Assembly (NCBI RefSeq): GCF_030812885.1
Contig: NZ_JAUSTO010000006.1
Coordinates: 1 to 64,000, forward strand
Length of the DNA stretch: 64,000 nt
Direction: 5' to 3'
DNA from: Moryella indoligenes
GTDB taxonomy: Bacteria > Bacillota > Clostridia > Lachnospirales > Lachnospiraceae
In this document: positions 7,199-14,950 of the stretch, piece after piece
Numbering within the stretch: position 1 is the stretch's first letter
Layout: every line of letters starts with the position of its first letter
Translations under genes and position numbers: made by a program
Notes under the pieces: model-generated
What the model was told of the DNA's origin: nothing
The model's database searches: none
What the model saw: the letters and a program-made list of their open reading frames with translations, nothing else

Positions 7199-7768
7199 AT
7201 GATGAAGGAAGAAAAGAAGAAGCTCCGGAAGGAGGTGCTGGAGCGGATTCATGCGCTGCCTGAAACCTATTGTACAGAGGCAGATGCCGGAATACTCCGT
7301 CAGGTGACGGACATGCCGGAGTACCGCGCAGCCGGAACCGTGTTCTGTTATGTTGGAATGGATCAGGAAATAGATACAAAGCCGATTATCACCCGTATGT
7401 TAGCGGACGGAAAACGCGTGGCAGTGCCCCGCTGTGTGGGACGGGGTGTCATGAACGCCTATGAGATCCATACGCTCTCCGTGCTGGAGCCGGGCATGAT
7501 GGGGATACTTGAACCGCCGACCAGCTGTACACTTGTAGAGCCGGAGGAACTCCAACTGGTACTGGTTCCCTGTGTGACCTGTACAGCGCGCGGCGAGCGG
7601 CTGGGTTACGGCGGAGGTTTTTATGATCGCTATCTTGAAAAGACCTCAGCCTTCCGGGCTATACTGGTTCGCAGCAGGGTGATGGAAGAGGCAGTCCCTA
7701 TGGAGGAGCATGATCTTTGTATGGATGCAGTAATTACGGAGCTTGGCAGGATAAACTGCCGAAGATAA
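7199..7768 (+). CDS. 5-formyltetrahydrofolate cyclo-ligase
   Basis: A 189-residue enzyme of the MTHFS family that uses ATP to convert 5-formyl-THF to 5,10-methenyl-THF, returning stored folate to the one-carbon pool. The hallmark C-terminal motif LGYGGGFYDRYL is at about residues 138-149, and the basic N-terminus KEEKKKLRKEVLERI carries the usual substrate or phosphate contacts. The ATG at 7199 (or the adjacent one at 7202) follows a GAGGAG site; a TTG at 7175 is a less likely start. It probably shares a transcript with the downstream acidic protein, 10 bases away. Confidence 0.92.
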   Translation: MMKEEKKKLRKEVLERIHALPETYCTEADAGILRQVTDMPEYRAAGTVFCYVGMDQEIDTKPIITRMLADGKRVAVPRCVGRGVMNAYEIHTLSVLEPGMMGILEPPTSCTLVEPEELQLVLVPCVTCTARGERLGYGGGFYDRYLEKTSAFRAILVRSRVMEEAVPMEEHDLCMDAVITELGRINCRR

Positions 7769-7778
7769 AGGAGGAATG

Positions 7779-8447
7779 ATGGAGAGCAGATTTGATCTTT
7801 CACAGGCAAGTGCCGAGCTAGCAGAGGAAGTGAGAGGAGAGAAAAGCATTGATCTGGATGCCATGGTATCCAAGCTCATTCCCTATGGTCTGTACAGAAA
7901 GGCACAGGTAGACGTGGCCAATATCTTCTTCGAAGATGCGAGAAGAGATTTTATGATTGCAGAGGCGGAGGAAGGACTCGGAAGGGCGCTCGCAGATCGA
8001 GAGGTGCGGGAGCTCATAATTGCAGCTATCGGAATGTCCCTGGGGCAGGAGGCGGAAATAGATGTCTGCTACGCCTCAGAGCTCTCTGCGGCGGCCTGTG
8101 TCAGACTGATGAGCGATGACTGGGAGGAGAGCTGTGAGGATCTTGTGAGCGGCGCGTGCCGCGATGTGGAACAGCTGCCGCTGGTAGATATTTATGCTTG
8201 CTATGAGGGAGATGACGGGGCTTTTTATGATGAAATTCCGGAGGAGGCAGAGCCGGAGGACTTCCGGGAGCTGACCGCTGCAGATATTTTCTTCTGCGAG
8301 GGAGCGGAGCCGGACTACATTGAGGAAATTCTGGAGGTCATGTCTGTGCCGGAGCATCACTCCTACGACTATCTTGTACCGGAGCTCATGCTTTCTGATG
8401 ATGAGGACGGAGAGATGGAGATGGCAGAGGAAGAGGAGCTCCTGTAA
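7779..8447 (+). CDS. Hypothetical acidic protein
   Basis: I do not recognise this 222-residue protein. It is strongly acidic, with the C-terminal third dominated by Glu and Asp (EIPEEAEPED, DDEDGEMEMAEEEELL), and has no signal peptide or membrane segment. An N-terminal helical part (about 1-90) looks ordered (DAMVSKLIPYGLYRKAQVDVANIFF). It has a perfect AAAGGAGG site, so it is expressed; the second of two tandem Met codons fits spacing better. It follows the folate cyclo-ligase by 10 bases. A GC-rich inverted repeat lies just after the stop. Confidence 0.7.
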   Translation: MESRFDLSQASAELAEEVRGEKSIDLDAMVSKLIPYGLYRKAQVDVANIFFEDARRDFMIAEAEEGLGRALADREVRELIIAAIGMSLGQEAEIDVCYASELSAAACVRLMSDDWEESCEDLVSGACRDVEQLPLVDIYACYEGDDGAFYDEIPEEAEPEDFRELTAADIFFCEGAEPDYIEEILEVMSVPEHHSYDYLVPELMLSDDEDGEMEMAEEEELL

Positions 8448-8464
8448 GATTGGTTTTTTGTCTG

Positions 8465-8504
8465 TCCGCGCCCGCAGCAGCATTGCTCACTGATTGGGCG
8501 CGGA
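8465..8504. repeat. Inverted repeat between convergent genes
   Basis: TCCGCGCCC and GGGCGCGGA form a perfect 9-bp GC-rich stem with a 22-base loop. It lies between the stops of two convergent genes, where a terminator is expected, but no T-tract follows it on either strand. Confidence 0.5.
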
Positions 8505-8566
8505 TAGAAACAGATATGGCAGATGTGTGTGGTTGATCTGCAGAGAAAGAAACAGTGCGCGAGTGC

Positions 8567-9313
8567 TCAGAGCTCCAGCGCAGGAAGCTGTTTCAGCTGC
8601 TCAGAGTAAGCGGAGAGGGTGTCAATATCCGCGTCCTCACCCTCACAATAGTAGAGACAGCCGCCCTCGTAGCCGCAGAGACCGCCCGCAGCCATGATCT
8701 CTGCATCAACATCAAAGAGTTCGGGAAAGGCATCCAGTTCCGTATAGGGGGTTCCGGTACTGGGATAGATGCGCAGGCCTGTAGCCTGAGGGGCATTTAC
8801 AAAGTCGGCGATTTCACCGATCGGAAGAGGCACGCGCTTCTCAACACTGACGGGATGTATGAGCGTCGCGCGCTTACCGATGACAGCAGCTTCAATCGGG
8901 ATGATAGTGCCTCCCTGTGGGTGTCCTATGAGAATGCCGGCGGTATCTGTCTCAAGATGGACTGCATTTGCACCCTTAAAGATTAGGTCGTCCGGCCCCA
9001 GCTCGTCGGAGATATCAAAGATGGTTTTTTCAGGAAGCAGTTCTCCCTTTCGAATGATGAGATCATATTTCTGGGCGGCTCTGATGGCCGGACTTGCCGG
9101 CCGAAGAATGCCGCGGTGGAAGCTTCCCTTATCGATGCCCTCCAGTCCCAGCTTTTCGCAGAGGGCTTCAGCGAGATAGCTGTTCGTTGTTCCCATGATA
9201 ACGACGACTGTGTGTTCTCTCGCAGCAGCGAGGATATCCTCACGTGAAGCGAGAGCATCTGCGATCAGTTTTTTACCCTGATTCGGACTCAGATACAGCT
9301 GGATAGATTTCAT
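8567..9313 (-). CDS. Conserved hypothetical protein
   Basis: A 248-residue soluble protein that I cannot assign to a named family. It has an alpha/beta look: strand HTVVVIMGTTNSYLAEAL (about residues 33-50) could be a nucleotide or substrate loop, then FHRGILRPAS, SDELGPDDLIFKGANAV, a glycine-rich HPQGGTIIPIEAAVIG segment and a Cys-containing C-terminus (GGLCGYEGGCLYYCEGED). Small-ligand binding is plausible but unproven. The start has an AAAGGAA site; an in-frame Met at 9331 is an alternative. It is divergent from the gene at 9422 and convergent with the acidic protein gene. Confidence 0.65.
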   Translation of the reverse strand: MKSIQLYLSPNQGKKLIADALASREDILAAAREHTVVVIMGTTNSYLAEALCEKLGLEGIDKGSFHRGILRPASPAIRAAQKYDLIIRKGELLPEKTIFDISDELGPDDLIFKGANAVHLETDTAGILIGHPQGGTIIPIEAAVIGKRATLIHPVSVEKRVPLPIGEIADFVNAPQATGLRIYPSTGTPYTELDAFPELFDVDAEIMAAGGLCGYEGGCLYYCEGEDADIDTLSAYSEQLKQLPALEL

Positions 9314-9421
9314 GCCGGATTCCTTTCTCATCAGAATAATGAATAGACTACGACAACCTGCCTTGTTGCTCATTGCAGCATAAGTATACCGCAAAAGTGA
9401 GGGAGGGTACAGATAGACACT

Positions 9422-9730
9422 ATGGTCATTGATCGCAGTTTTTTTTACAGTCTGGAGCATTATGAGTACGGAGAAGCTTTTTACGGAAGTTATCGCTCTG
9501 TCTGCTACAGATTGGGTATAGAACCGCTGGAAAATGTACACTGGACGCCGGTTGATAAGCGGGAAGTGCACAGTCTTCGCGCCTACGTCTGGCCCGGCCC
9601 CTTTGCCTTCAGCGAAACGCAGGAGGAGAAGGAATTTCAGGACTTCCCATATACTGCCGAGGGACTGGATGCTGCAGTGGCCTGGATTGATGCACACTGT
9701 GAGGGAGCGGGAGAGCTGAAGCTTCTGTGA
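9422..9730 (+). CDS. Conserved small hypothetical protein
   Basis: A 102-residue soluble protein of unknown function. It is rich in aromatics (YSLEHYEYGEAFYGSYR; YVWPGPFAFSETQEEKEF) and ends with a helix FPYTAEGLDAAVAWIDAHC. I recall similar ~100-residue proteins in Clostridia but no function. The best ribosome binding site, GGGAGG, is about 14 bases from the ATG, which is long. The gene converges with the ABC block on the other strand, and a long imperfect hairpin lies in between. Confidence 0.6.
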   Translation: MVIDRSFFYSLEHYEYGEAFYGSYRSVCYRLGIEPLENVHWTPVDKREVHSLRAYVWPGPFAFSETQEEKEFQDFPYTAEGLDAAVAWIDAHCEGAGELKLL

Positions 9731-9776
9731 GGGGAGACAGTACTGCGCCATCATATCAAATGTAGAAGAGACAAAT

Positions 9777-9880
9777 ACAGCGAGTCAGATTTCTGATCTG
9801 TGAACTGTCCCCGATTTTCATACTGAAAATGAAATCAAATATCCGGGGGCTGTGCATGATACAGAGTTCTGACTCGCTGT
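9777..9880. repeat. Long imperfect hairpin between convergent genes
   Basis: ACAGCGAGTCAGA (9777-9789) pairs perfectly with TCTGACTCGCTGT (9868-9880). Inside it, ACTGTCCCCG pairs with CGGGGGCTGT at nine of ten positions, and TTTTCA-TAC-TGAAAA forms the tip. The whole ~104 bases can fold as one interrupted hairpin. It fills the convergent intergenic space 9731-9905. It lacks a classical T-tract, so it may be a bidirectional terminator, a small RNA or a palindromic repeat element. Confidence 0.55.
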
Positions 9881-9905
9881 TTGTATGCTGTAAAGGGAAG
9901 CTCTA

Positions 9906-12254
9906 TCAGTACTGATTGTTGCCGTAGCTGTTTATATCGTCAGAGGTAATGTGGAAGTACTTCTTTACGAAGCCGGGCAGCTCTCTGCTGCGGAAGCTCA
10001 GCTCATAGCCGAGCGCCTCTCCGTAGGGGCGCAGCGCCTTGCTCTCCTGCTTCAGCTCAATGCGTATACTGATCGCGCCGAATTTAGAGTTCAGATTGTT
10101 TGTGCAGTTCAGAGACCAGAGGGCAGCACTGTCCAGTATCTCCTGAATCTGTTCCGGATCCGTAACAATCAGATTTTTAGGTCTTACATTCCTCTCGGAG
10201 TCTGCCAAACCTTCATCCTCAGAGGTGGCAGCCGCGCGTGGTGCCTCGGCGTCCGCCGCCTCCTGCGGAGTGTCGGAGGGTCCGTACTCAACCACTGTTT
10301 CATCGCTGCGGTTGTCCTCCAGTGTGATGGAGGCGATAGCATCCACGCTGAGCTGCGGATTAAGATTTACACCGCAGCGCTCGAGGAGGACCAGAGTCTC
10401 CTGGAAGGAGGGATAGACAGGATAGTACTGCACACGGTTGAAGGAATCTATGTCAGCGTCCTTTGCACGAATGGCATCTGCCATTGCCTGAAATTCGTGC
10501 GACTTGAACTGGATGCAGGCGATTGGATCCTCGTGTCGCTGTGTGTCTGCGCTGAGCGCCATCAGTTCTCTCTGGTAGCTTGTGAGGAGCTGCTCCTTCA
10601 TGCTTTCGTCCGACAGCGGCACGTGCGCACATCCGTCAATATCCTCATAATTGATGCCGGAGATATCGGCCGCCGCAGCTGAGAGCACGGGGTATATGGC
10701 TTTTTTGTAATTTTCGTCCTCCAGCACCTGATCCATGGAATTTCGGACAGCGCTCAGATTCATGTAGTAGTAGCGAAATACCCTGCGCCCATTCTTCAGA
10801 TGCCAGCAGATCAGAACCTCACCGTGGAGATCCTGCGGTCCGCCGCTCTCAGGCAGCAGACTGTCTTCCTTGTAATAGACAGGATCCGCATACCTTTTGT
10901 CCCGAAGGCTTAAGTTGTACTGGATGCCCTGTTTGGCAAGCTCCAGTACGGGAGCGGCATTCGTAAGAGCCATAGAAGTTACAATAGCCTCCTCGTTGTG
11001 ATTCCGCACAACGACGGGGTAGAGATCGTTTCCGCTTCCGTTCAGCTGGATTTCATTCTGATACTGATACAGGTTTGGTTCCAGTGTCTGGCTCAGCACG
11101 CCGACAGATTCGACCTGATCCTCCTTGGGAAGATAGCTGTCGTATCCCATGAGATCGAAGCGAAATACGGCTATGATCGCGAGCGACGCCAGCGTACAGA
11201 AGAGCAGCTGCAGCTTATGAGAGAAGAGTCTCTTAAAGTCAAAGTGATAGATAATCTCAATCAGGCAGTGGGTGATGATCGCGCCGCAGAGCAATCCAAA
11301 GAGCGCAAAAAGATCAGAGCGCAGCGCAGTTACAGCTACCATTGCGCCGAATATACCGGCGGGGATGACAATCAGGCAGCGTATCGGCGCTTCTGTCATA
11401 TGGAAGGCCATCGCGTGACCGGCGGACTCAGATTTTCTCTTCTTATACAGCAGCAGTGCAAGCAGCAGCAGAATGACCGCAGCAGCGAGAGCAACGGCGG
11501 CGCGGCTTTCGGCCGGAGTATCCGTCATATCAAGCGTCCACAGGAAGGGAGAGCTGCGCTGGATTGCCGGGAGCAGGAGAGAGGAGTTATCGTAGTAGCT
11601 GTTCAGCCAGGTGGCGTGAAGCCACTGCGAGAGGGTAATGACGGCGGGACCCCAAAAAGTTAGTACCGAGAAACCGAGCAGGCAGACCAGAAGATGTCCG
11701 GTCAGCATGACAGAGACTGTCATGGTTGCATAGAGCAGAAGAAAATATGCCATATGCATGATATATCCTGCCATGGCGGCGGAGAAACAGCCGCTGTATC
11801 CGGAATAAATCTGCGTGATTGCAGCTGAGAGCAGGGCCATCAGCAGATAGGAGATGCCTGTGATCAGGATGCTGTTTACATTTACTACAGAGAACAGCAG
11901 AGTTCTGCTGATGGGAAGACTGTGATAAAAATCTGTTTGTTTGATGCTCTGCAGGTAGGAAAAGCCGGAGCTTGCCATGACCACAGAAAAGCAGAGCATA
12001 AAAAAGCTCATCGCACTGTTTTCTGCGGAGTGCCAGTCGAGAAAGCTGTTGTAGAGCTTCTCCCTGGCCATCAGCAGTGCAGTTTGCGGGTCCATGCCGT
12101 AGGCAAAATTTGCGGGATTCAGTTCCACTGCAGCAGTCAGGGCAGAGGCTACCGGAAAAAGGAAGAAGAATACCAGAAGCGAGAGGGCGATCGACCAGAC
12201 GCGCCGCTTCAGATTTTCTCTGGTGAGATTAAAGTATAAGCTTTTTAATGTCAT
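9906..12254 (-). CDS. ABC transporter permease, large YtrA-linked type
   Basis: A 782-residue membrane protein. The first ~430 residues contain multiple membrane helices in ABC-2 style, beginning with a basic LTRENLKRRVWSIALSLL helix. The C-terminal ~350 residues are soluble, as in the large permeases that accompany YtrA-type GntR regulators in Clostridia. It overlaps the ATPase gene by 26 bases and should pair with it as an exporter of unknown substrate. GGAGGTG precedes the ATG. It is the last gene of the minus-strand block and is followed by the long hairpin at 9777-9880. The substrate cannot be read from the sequence. Confidence 0.8.
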   Translation of the reverse strand: MTLKSLYFNLTRENLKRRVWSIALSLLVFFFLFPVASALTAAVELNPANFAYGMDPQTALLMAREKLYNSFLDWHSAENSAMSFFMLCFSVVMASSGFSYLQSIKQTDFYHSLPISRTLLFSVVNVNSILITGISYLLMALLSAAITQIYSGYSGCFSAAMAGYIMHMAYFLLLYATMTVSVMLTGHLLVCLLGFSVLTFWGPAVITLSQWLHATWLNSYYDNSSLLLPAIQRSSPFLWTLDMTDTPAESRAAVALAAAVILLLLALLLYKKRKSESAGHAMAFHMTEAPIRCLIVIPAGIFGAMVAVTALRSDLFALFGLLCGAIITHCLIEIIYHFDFKRLFSHKLQLLFCTLASLAIIAVFRFDLMGYDSYLPKEDQVESVGVLSQTLEPNLYQYQNEIQLNGSGNDLYPVVVRNHNEEAIVTSMALTNAAPVLELAKQGIQYNLSLRDKRYADPVYYKEDSLLPESGGPQDLHGEVLICWHLKNGRRVFRYYYMNLSAVRNSMDQVLEDENYKKAIYPVLSAAAADISGINYEDIDGCAHVPLSDESMKEQLLTSYQRELMALSADTQRHEDPIACIQFKSHEFQAMADAIRAKDADIDSFNRVQYYPVYPSFQETLVLLERCGVNLNPQLSVDAIASITLEDNRSDETVVEYGPSDTPQEAADAEAPRAAATSEDEGLADSERNVRPKNLIVTDPEQIQEILDSAALWSLNCTNNLNSKFGAISIRIELKQESKALRPYGEALGYELSFRSRELPGFVKKYFHITSDDINSYGNNQY

Positions 12255-13128
12255 AGCCGTTCACCTCCGTTTCACTGATAAAGATCTCTTCAAGTGTCAG
12301 CGGAACCAGCTCGAAGAAGATGGTCTCATAGCCGCGCATCTTTAGAAGAATCTCCTCCTCTGTGCCGCGCACTGTGAGGGTCAGAACACTGCCGCGCTGC
12401 TCGGAGAGGACAATATCCAGATCCTTTAAGTCCTCTTTTGTGAGTCCCTCCTTCAGGACACACTGCAGGCGGTGAATATTCAGTTTCATCTCCTCAAGAT
12501 CACGGGAGAAGAGTATGCCGCCCCGGTGCAGGAGCCCGACGTGGTCGCAGATGTCCTCCAGCTCGCGCAGATTGTGGGAGGCAATAATCGGGGTTAGTCC
12601 CCGCTCTGCCATGTCGTTTGCGAACAGTCCCTTTACGGTCTGCCGCATGACCGGATCCAGTCCGTCGAAGGTCTCATCGCAGAACAGGTACTTTGTTCGT
12701 GCCGAGAGGCCGAGTATTACAGACAGCTGCTTCTTCATGCCCTTTGAGAAGCTGTTGATTCTTCGTTTTCCGGAGAGGGCAAAGCCGTCCATGAGCTGCA
12801 GGTAGCGCTGCGTATCAAAGCTCGGATAGAAGCTTCGGTAAAAATACATCATATCCTCCGGCGTTGCATTGGAGAAGAAGTGCTGATCATCTGATATATA
12901 GAAGAAACGTTCCCGCAGAGAGGGATTTAAGTAAACATTTTCGCCGTCGAGCAGCAACTCGCCTTCGTCCGGCTTCAGTATACCGGCAGCGGTCTTTAAA
13001 AAGGTACTCTTTCCTGATCCGTTTGTACCGATGAGTCCAAAGACACTGCCTTCATGGATTTCCGCATTGATATGATCCAGGGCTGTGATATCGTCGAAGC
13101 GCTTGGTGAGTTCTCTGGCTGTTATCAT
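12229..13128 (-). CDS. ABC transporter ATP-binding protein
   Basis: A 299-residue ABC ATPase. Walker A is GTNGSGKST (about residues 34-42), the signature is a degenerate NSFSKGMKKQ (about 133) rather than LSGGQ, Walker B is YLFCDETF (about 155), and the switch His is in ASHNLRELE. The degenerate signature is usual for the YtrB/EcsA-like exporters. Its start overlaps the GntR stop by ATGA, and the gene overlaps the following permease gene, so the three are translationally coupled. Confidence 0.9.
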   Translation of the reverse strand: MITARELTKRFDDITALDHINAEIHEGSVFGLIGTNGSGKSTFLKTAAGILKPDEGELLLDGENVYLNPSLRERFFYISDDQHFFSNATPEDMMYFYRSFYPSFDTQRYLQLMDGFALSGKRRINSFSKGMKKQLSVILGLSARTKYLFCDETFDGLDPVMRQTVKGLFANDMAERGLTPIIASHNLRELEDICDHVGLLHRGGILFSRDLEEMKLNIHRLQCVLKEGLTKEDLKDLDIVLSEQRGSVLTLTVRGTEEEILLKMRGYETIFFELVPLTLEEIFISETEVNGYDIKKLIL

Positions 13129-13550
13129 TGCTTACCTCCTGCCATGTCAGCTGCTGCCGCAGAGTCTGTGCGGGTACCATGATGTGCAGCGTCCTCGTAA
13201 AGTTTTTGCGAATATGAGACGAATTCGTTCTCCCGTATTCCCGCAGTTTTTGCCCTCCTTACCAGCTCGAAGAGCTCCAGAAAGATGGCTTCCCGTTTGC
13301 CTGCCTGGATTTTCTGCATATCTGAGACAAAGCTTCCGCGCCCTTTGACAGAGTAGATATAGCCCTGACGTTCCAGCTCGATATAGGCGCGCTGTACGGT
13401 GTTCGGATTAATTGAGAGCTCCGTCGCGAGGGTGCGGACGGAGGGCAGAGGATCGTCCTGTTTCAGGATGGCCCGTGCCATGAGATCTGAGAGCTTGTCC
13501 ACGATCTGCTCGTAGATGGGTCTTCGATCCCGTTGGTCTATGAATATCAT
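13125..13550 (-). CDS. GntR family regulator, YtrA type
   Basis: A 141-residue regulator with an N-terminal winged helix-turn-helix (PIYEQIVDKLSDLM, LPSVRTLATELSINPNTVQRAY, GSFVSD; residues 11-80) and only a short helical C-terminal tail. This is the YtrA subfamily, in which the tail serves for dimer formation and the regulator sits beside the ABC transporter it controls. It has AAGGAGG upstream and lies 14 bases after the preceding permease gene, so it is inside the operon. The palindrome at 17718-17740 is the natural candidate for its operator. Confidence 0.9.
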   Translation of the reverse strand: MIFIDQRDRRPIYEQIVDKLSDLMARAILKQDDPLPSVRTLATELSINPNTVQRAYIELERQGYIYSVKGRGSFVSDMQKIQAGKREAIFLELFELVRRAKTAGIRENEFVSYSQKLYEDAAHHGTRTDSAAAADMAGGKQ

Positions 13551-13564
13551 TGCGTCCTCCTTTG

Positions 13565-14914
13565 TCAGTCGTTTCTGAGGGCAGCCAGCGGACTGAGCCG
13601 CATGGCGCGCTTTGAGGGAAGATATCCTGCTGCGGTACCGATCAGAATGGCAAAGATCAGTCCGAAGAGATACAGCCAGAGTGGAATATAAGAGAGACCG
13701 GAGCTGCCCGGCATCATCATCCCCATATTCTCACCGCCTGAGTGACTGCTTGTGAAGTTGATGAGCAGGGAGAGCAGAAGGCTGACGATCAGACCCACAA
13801 ATCCACCCAGAAGTCCGATTGAGCCGGACTCCATAAGAAAGAGATTGCGTATATCGGTCATATCGCAGCCGAGTACCTTCATGACACCGATTTCACGGGT
13901 GCGCTCATAGATGGACATCATCATGGTGTTGATGATGCCGATCGCTGCGACGAGCAGGGAGACCGCGCCGATGCCGCCCAGCACTGCCTGTACCAGTACC
14001 ATAGATTTCTGAGACTGCTCCAGCCACTGCATCATGGAGTTGGCCTGGAACCCCATATCACTGATGCGCTGCTGAACCTCTTTTACATTTTTCATATCGT
14101 CAACAAAGACATAGGCTTGGTCATAGACATAGTAGTTGAGCGGACGCCCCTTGCGGTTTGTCTTCGGGTTCGGAACCAGGTTTTTGCGGTAGATTTTTCG
14201 GAGAAAGCTCTTAAAGCTGTCTATATCGCAGTAGGCTTCGTAGGAGTAGTCTGTGTAACCGCTCTCGCCTCCGTCTACGATGCCTGCGGTTTCCAGCAGA
14301 TATTTCTTCTGGGGCTTTGTCTGACCATCCTCGGCTTGGGAGGAGTCAGAGGGGCGCTTATAGCCCTCCGGGAAGGTGAAGAAGATCGTATCCTTCTCCG
14401 GATCCACGAGACTCTCACCTGAGCCCATGTAAAAGGACTGATTCTTTGAGGGTATATAGAAGTTTTCACCGACCATGTTTCCATAGATCACGCCGAGTGT
14501 CGGTGCATCCGGCGGAGGGACAGAGCCATTTTTCAGGGGGATCTGTTTCAAAAATTCCTGTGATACACCGCAGAGCGAGACAGAGCCAATCGCAGCACCG
14601 CACTTTGCTTCGAGGCTTACGCTGAGCTTCGGAGATCCGCCCGTGACATGCGGGATTTTTTTGAATTTTTCCAGCTGCTCGTCCGTGATATCTGCCGTGC
14701 TTCCGTCCGAACGGAAGGGGTAGACAGTGATAGTCGTGAGGGAGGCCGCATTGGAGTACATCTCTACCATGCGCCGGTTCATGCCGAGTCCGAGACTCAT
14801 CATGACTATGATGGAAGAAGTTCCTATGACGACACCCAGCACAGTGAGCAGAGTGCGGGTCTTCCGGCGCAGGAGATTGCGAAACGCAAGCTGTATGAGA
14901 TCTAGAGGTCTCAC
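13565..14914 (-). CDS. MacB-like ABC transporter permease
   Basis: A 449-residue FtsX/MacB-type permease: an N-terminal membrane helix (TRTLLTVLGVVIGTSSIIVMM), an extracytoplasmic domain of about 230 residues, then three C-terminal helices. The ERTREIGVMKVLGC coupling segment is at about residue 340. Such permeases work with a LolD/MacB-type ATPase to move or pull lipids, peptides or proteins mechanically rather than by a pore. The start is GTG with GGGAGGTGAT upstream. It lies between the CARDB surface protein and the GntR gene and should pair with the ATPase at 17005-17697. Confidence 0.9.
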   Translation of the reverse strand: MRPLDLIQLAFRNLLRRKTRTLLTVLGVVIGTSSIIVMMSLGLGMNRRMVEMYSNAASLTTITVYPFRSDGSTADITDEQLEKFKKIPHVTGGSPKLSVSLEAKCGAAIGSVSLCGVSQEFLKQIPLKNGSVPPPDAPTLGVIYGNMVGENFYIPSKNQSFYMGSGESLVDPEKDTIFFTFPEGYKRPSDSSQAEDGQTKPQKKYLLETAGIVDGGESGYTDYSYEAYCDIDSFKSFLRKIYRKNLVPNPKTNRKGRPLNYYVYDQAYVFVDDMKNVKEVQQRISDMGFQANSMMQWLEQSQKSMVLVQAVLGGIGAVSLLVAAIGIINTMMMSIYERTREIGVMKVLGCDMTDIRNLFLMESGSIGLLGGFVGLIVSLLLSLLINFTSSHSGGENMGMMMPGSSGLSYIPLWLYLFGLIFAILIGTAAGYLPSKRAMRLSPLAALRND

Positions 14915-14950
14915 TGCAGATCACCTCCCTTTCTTCTCGCTTGCAGTGCC

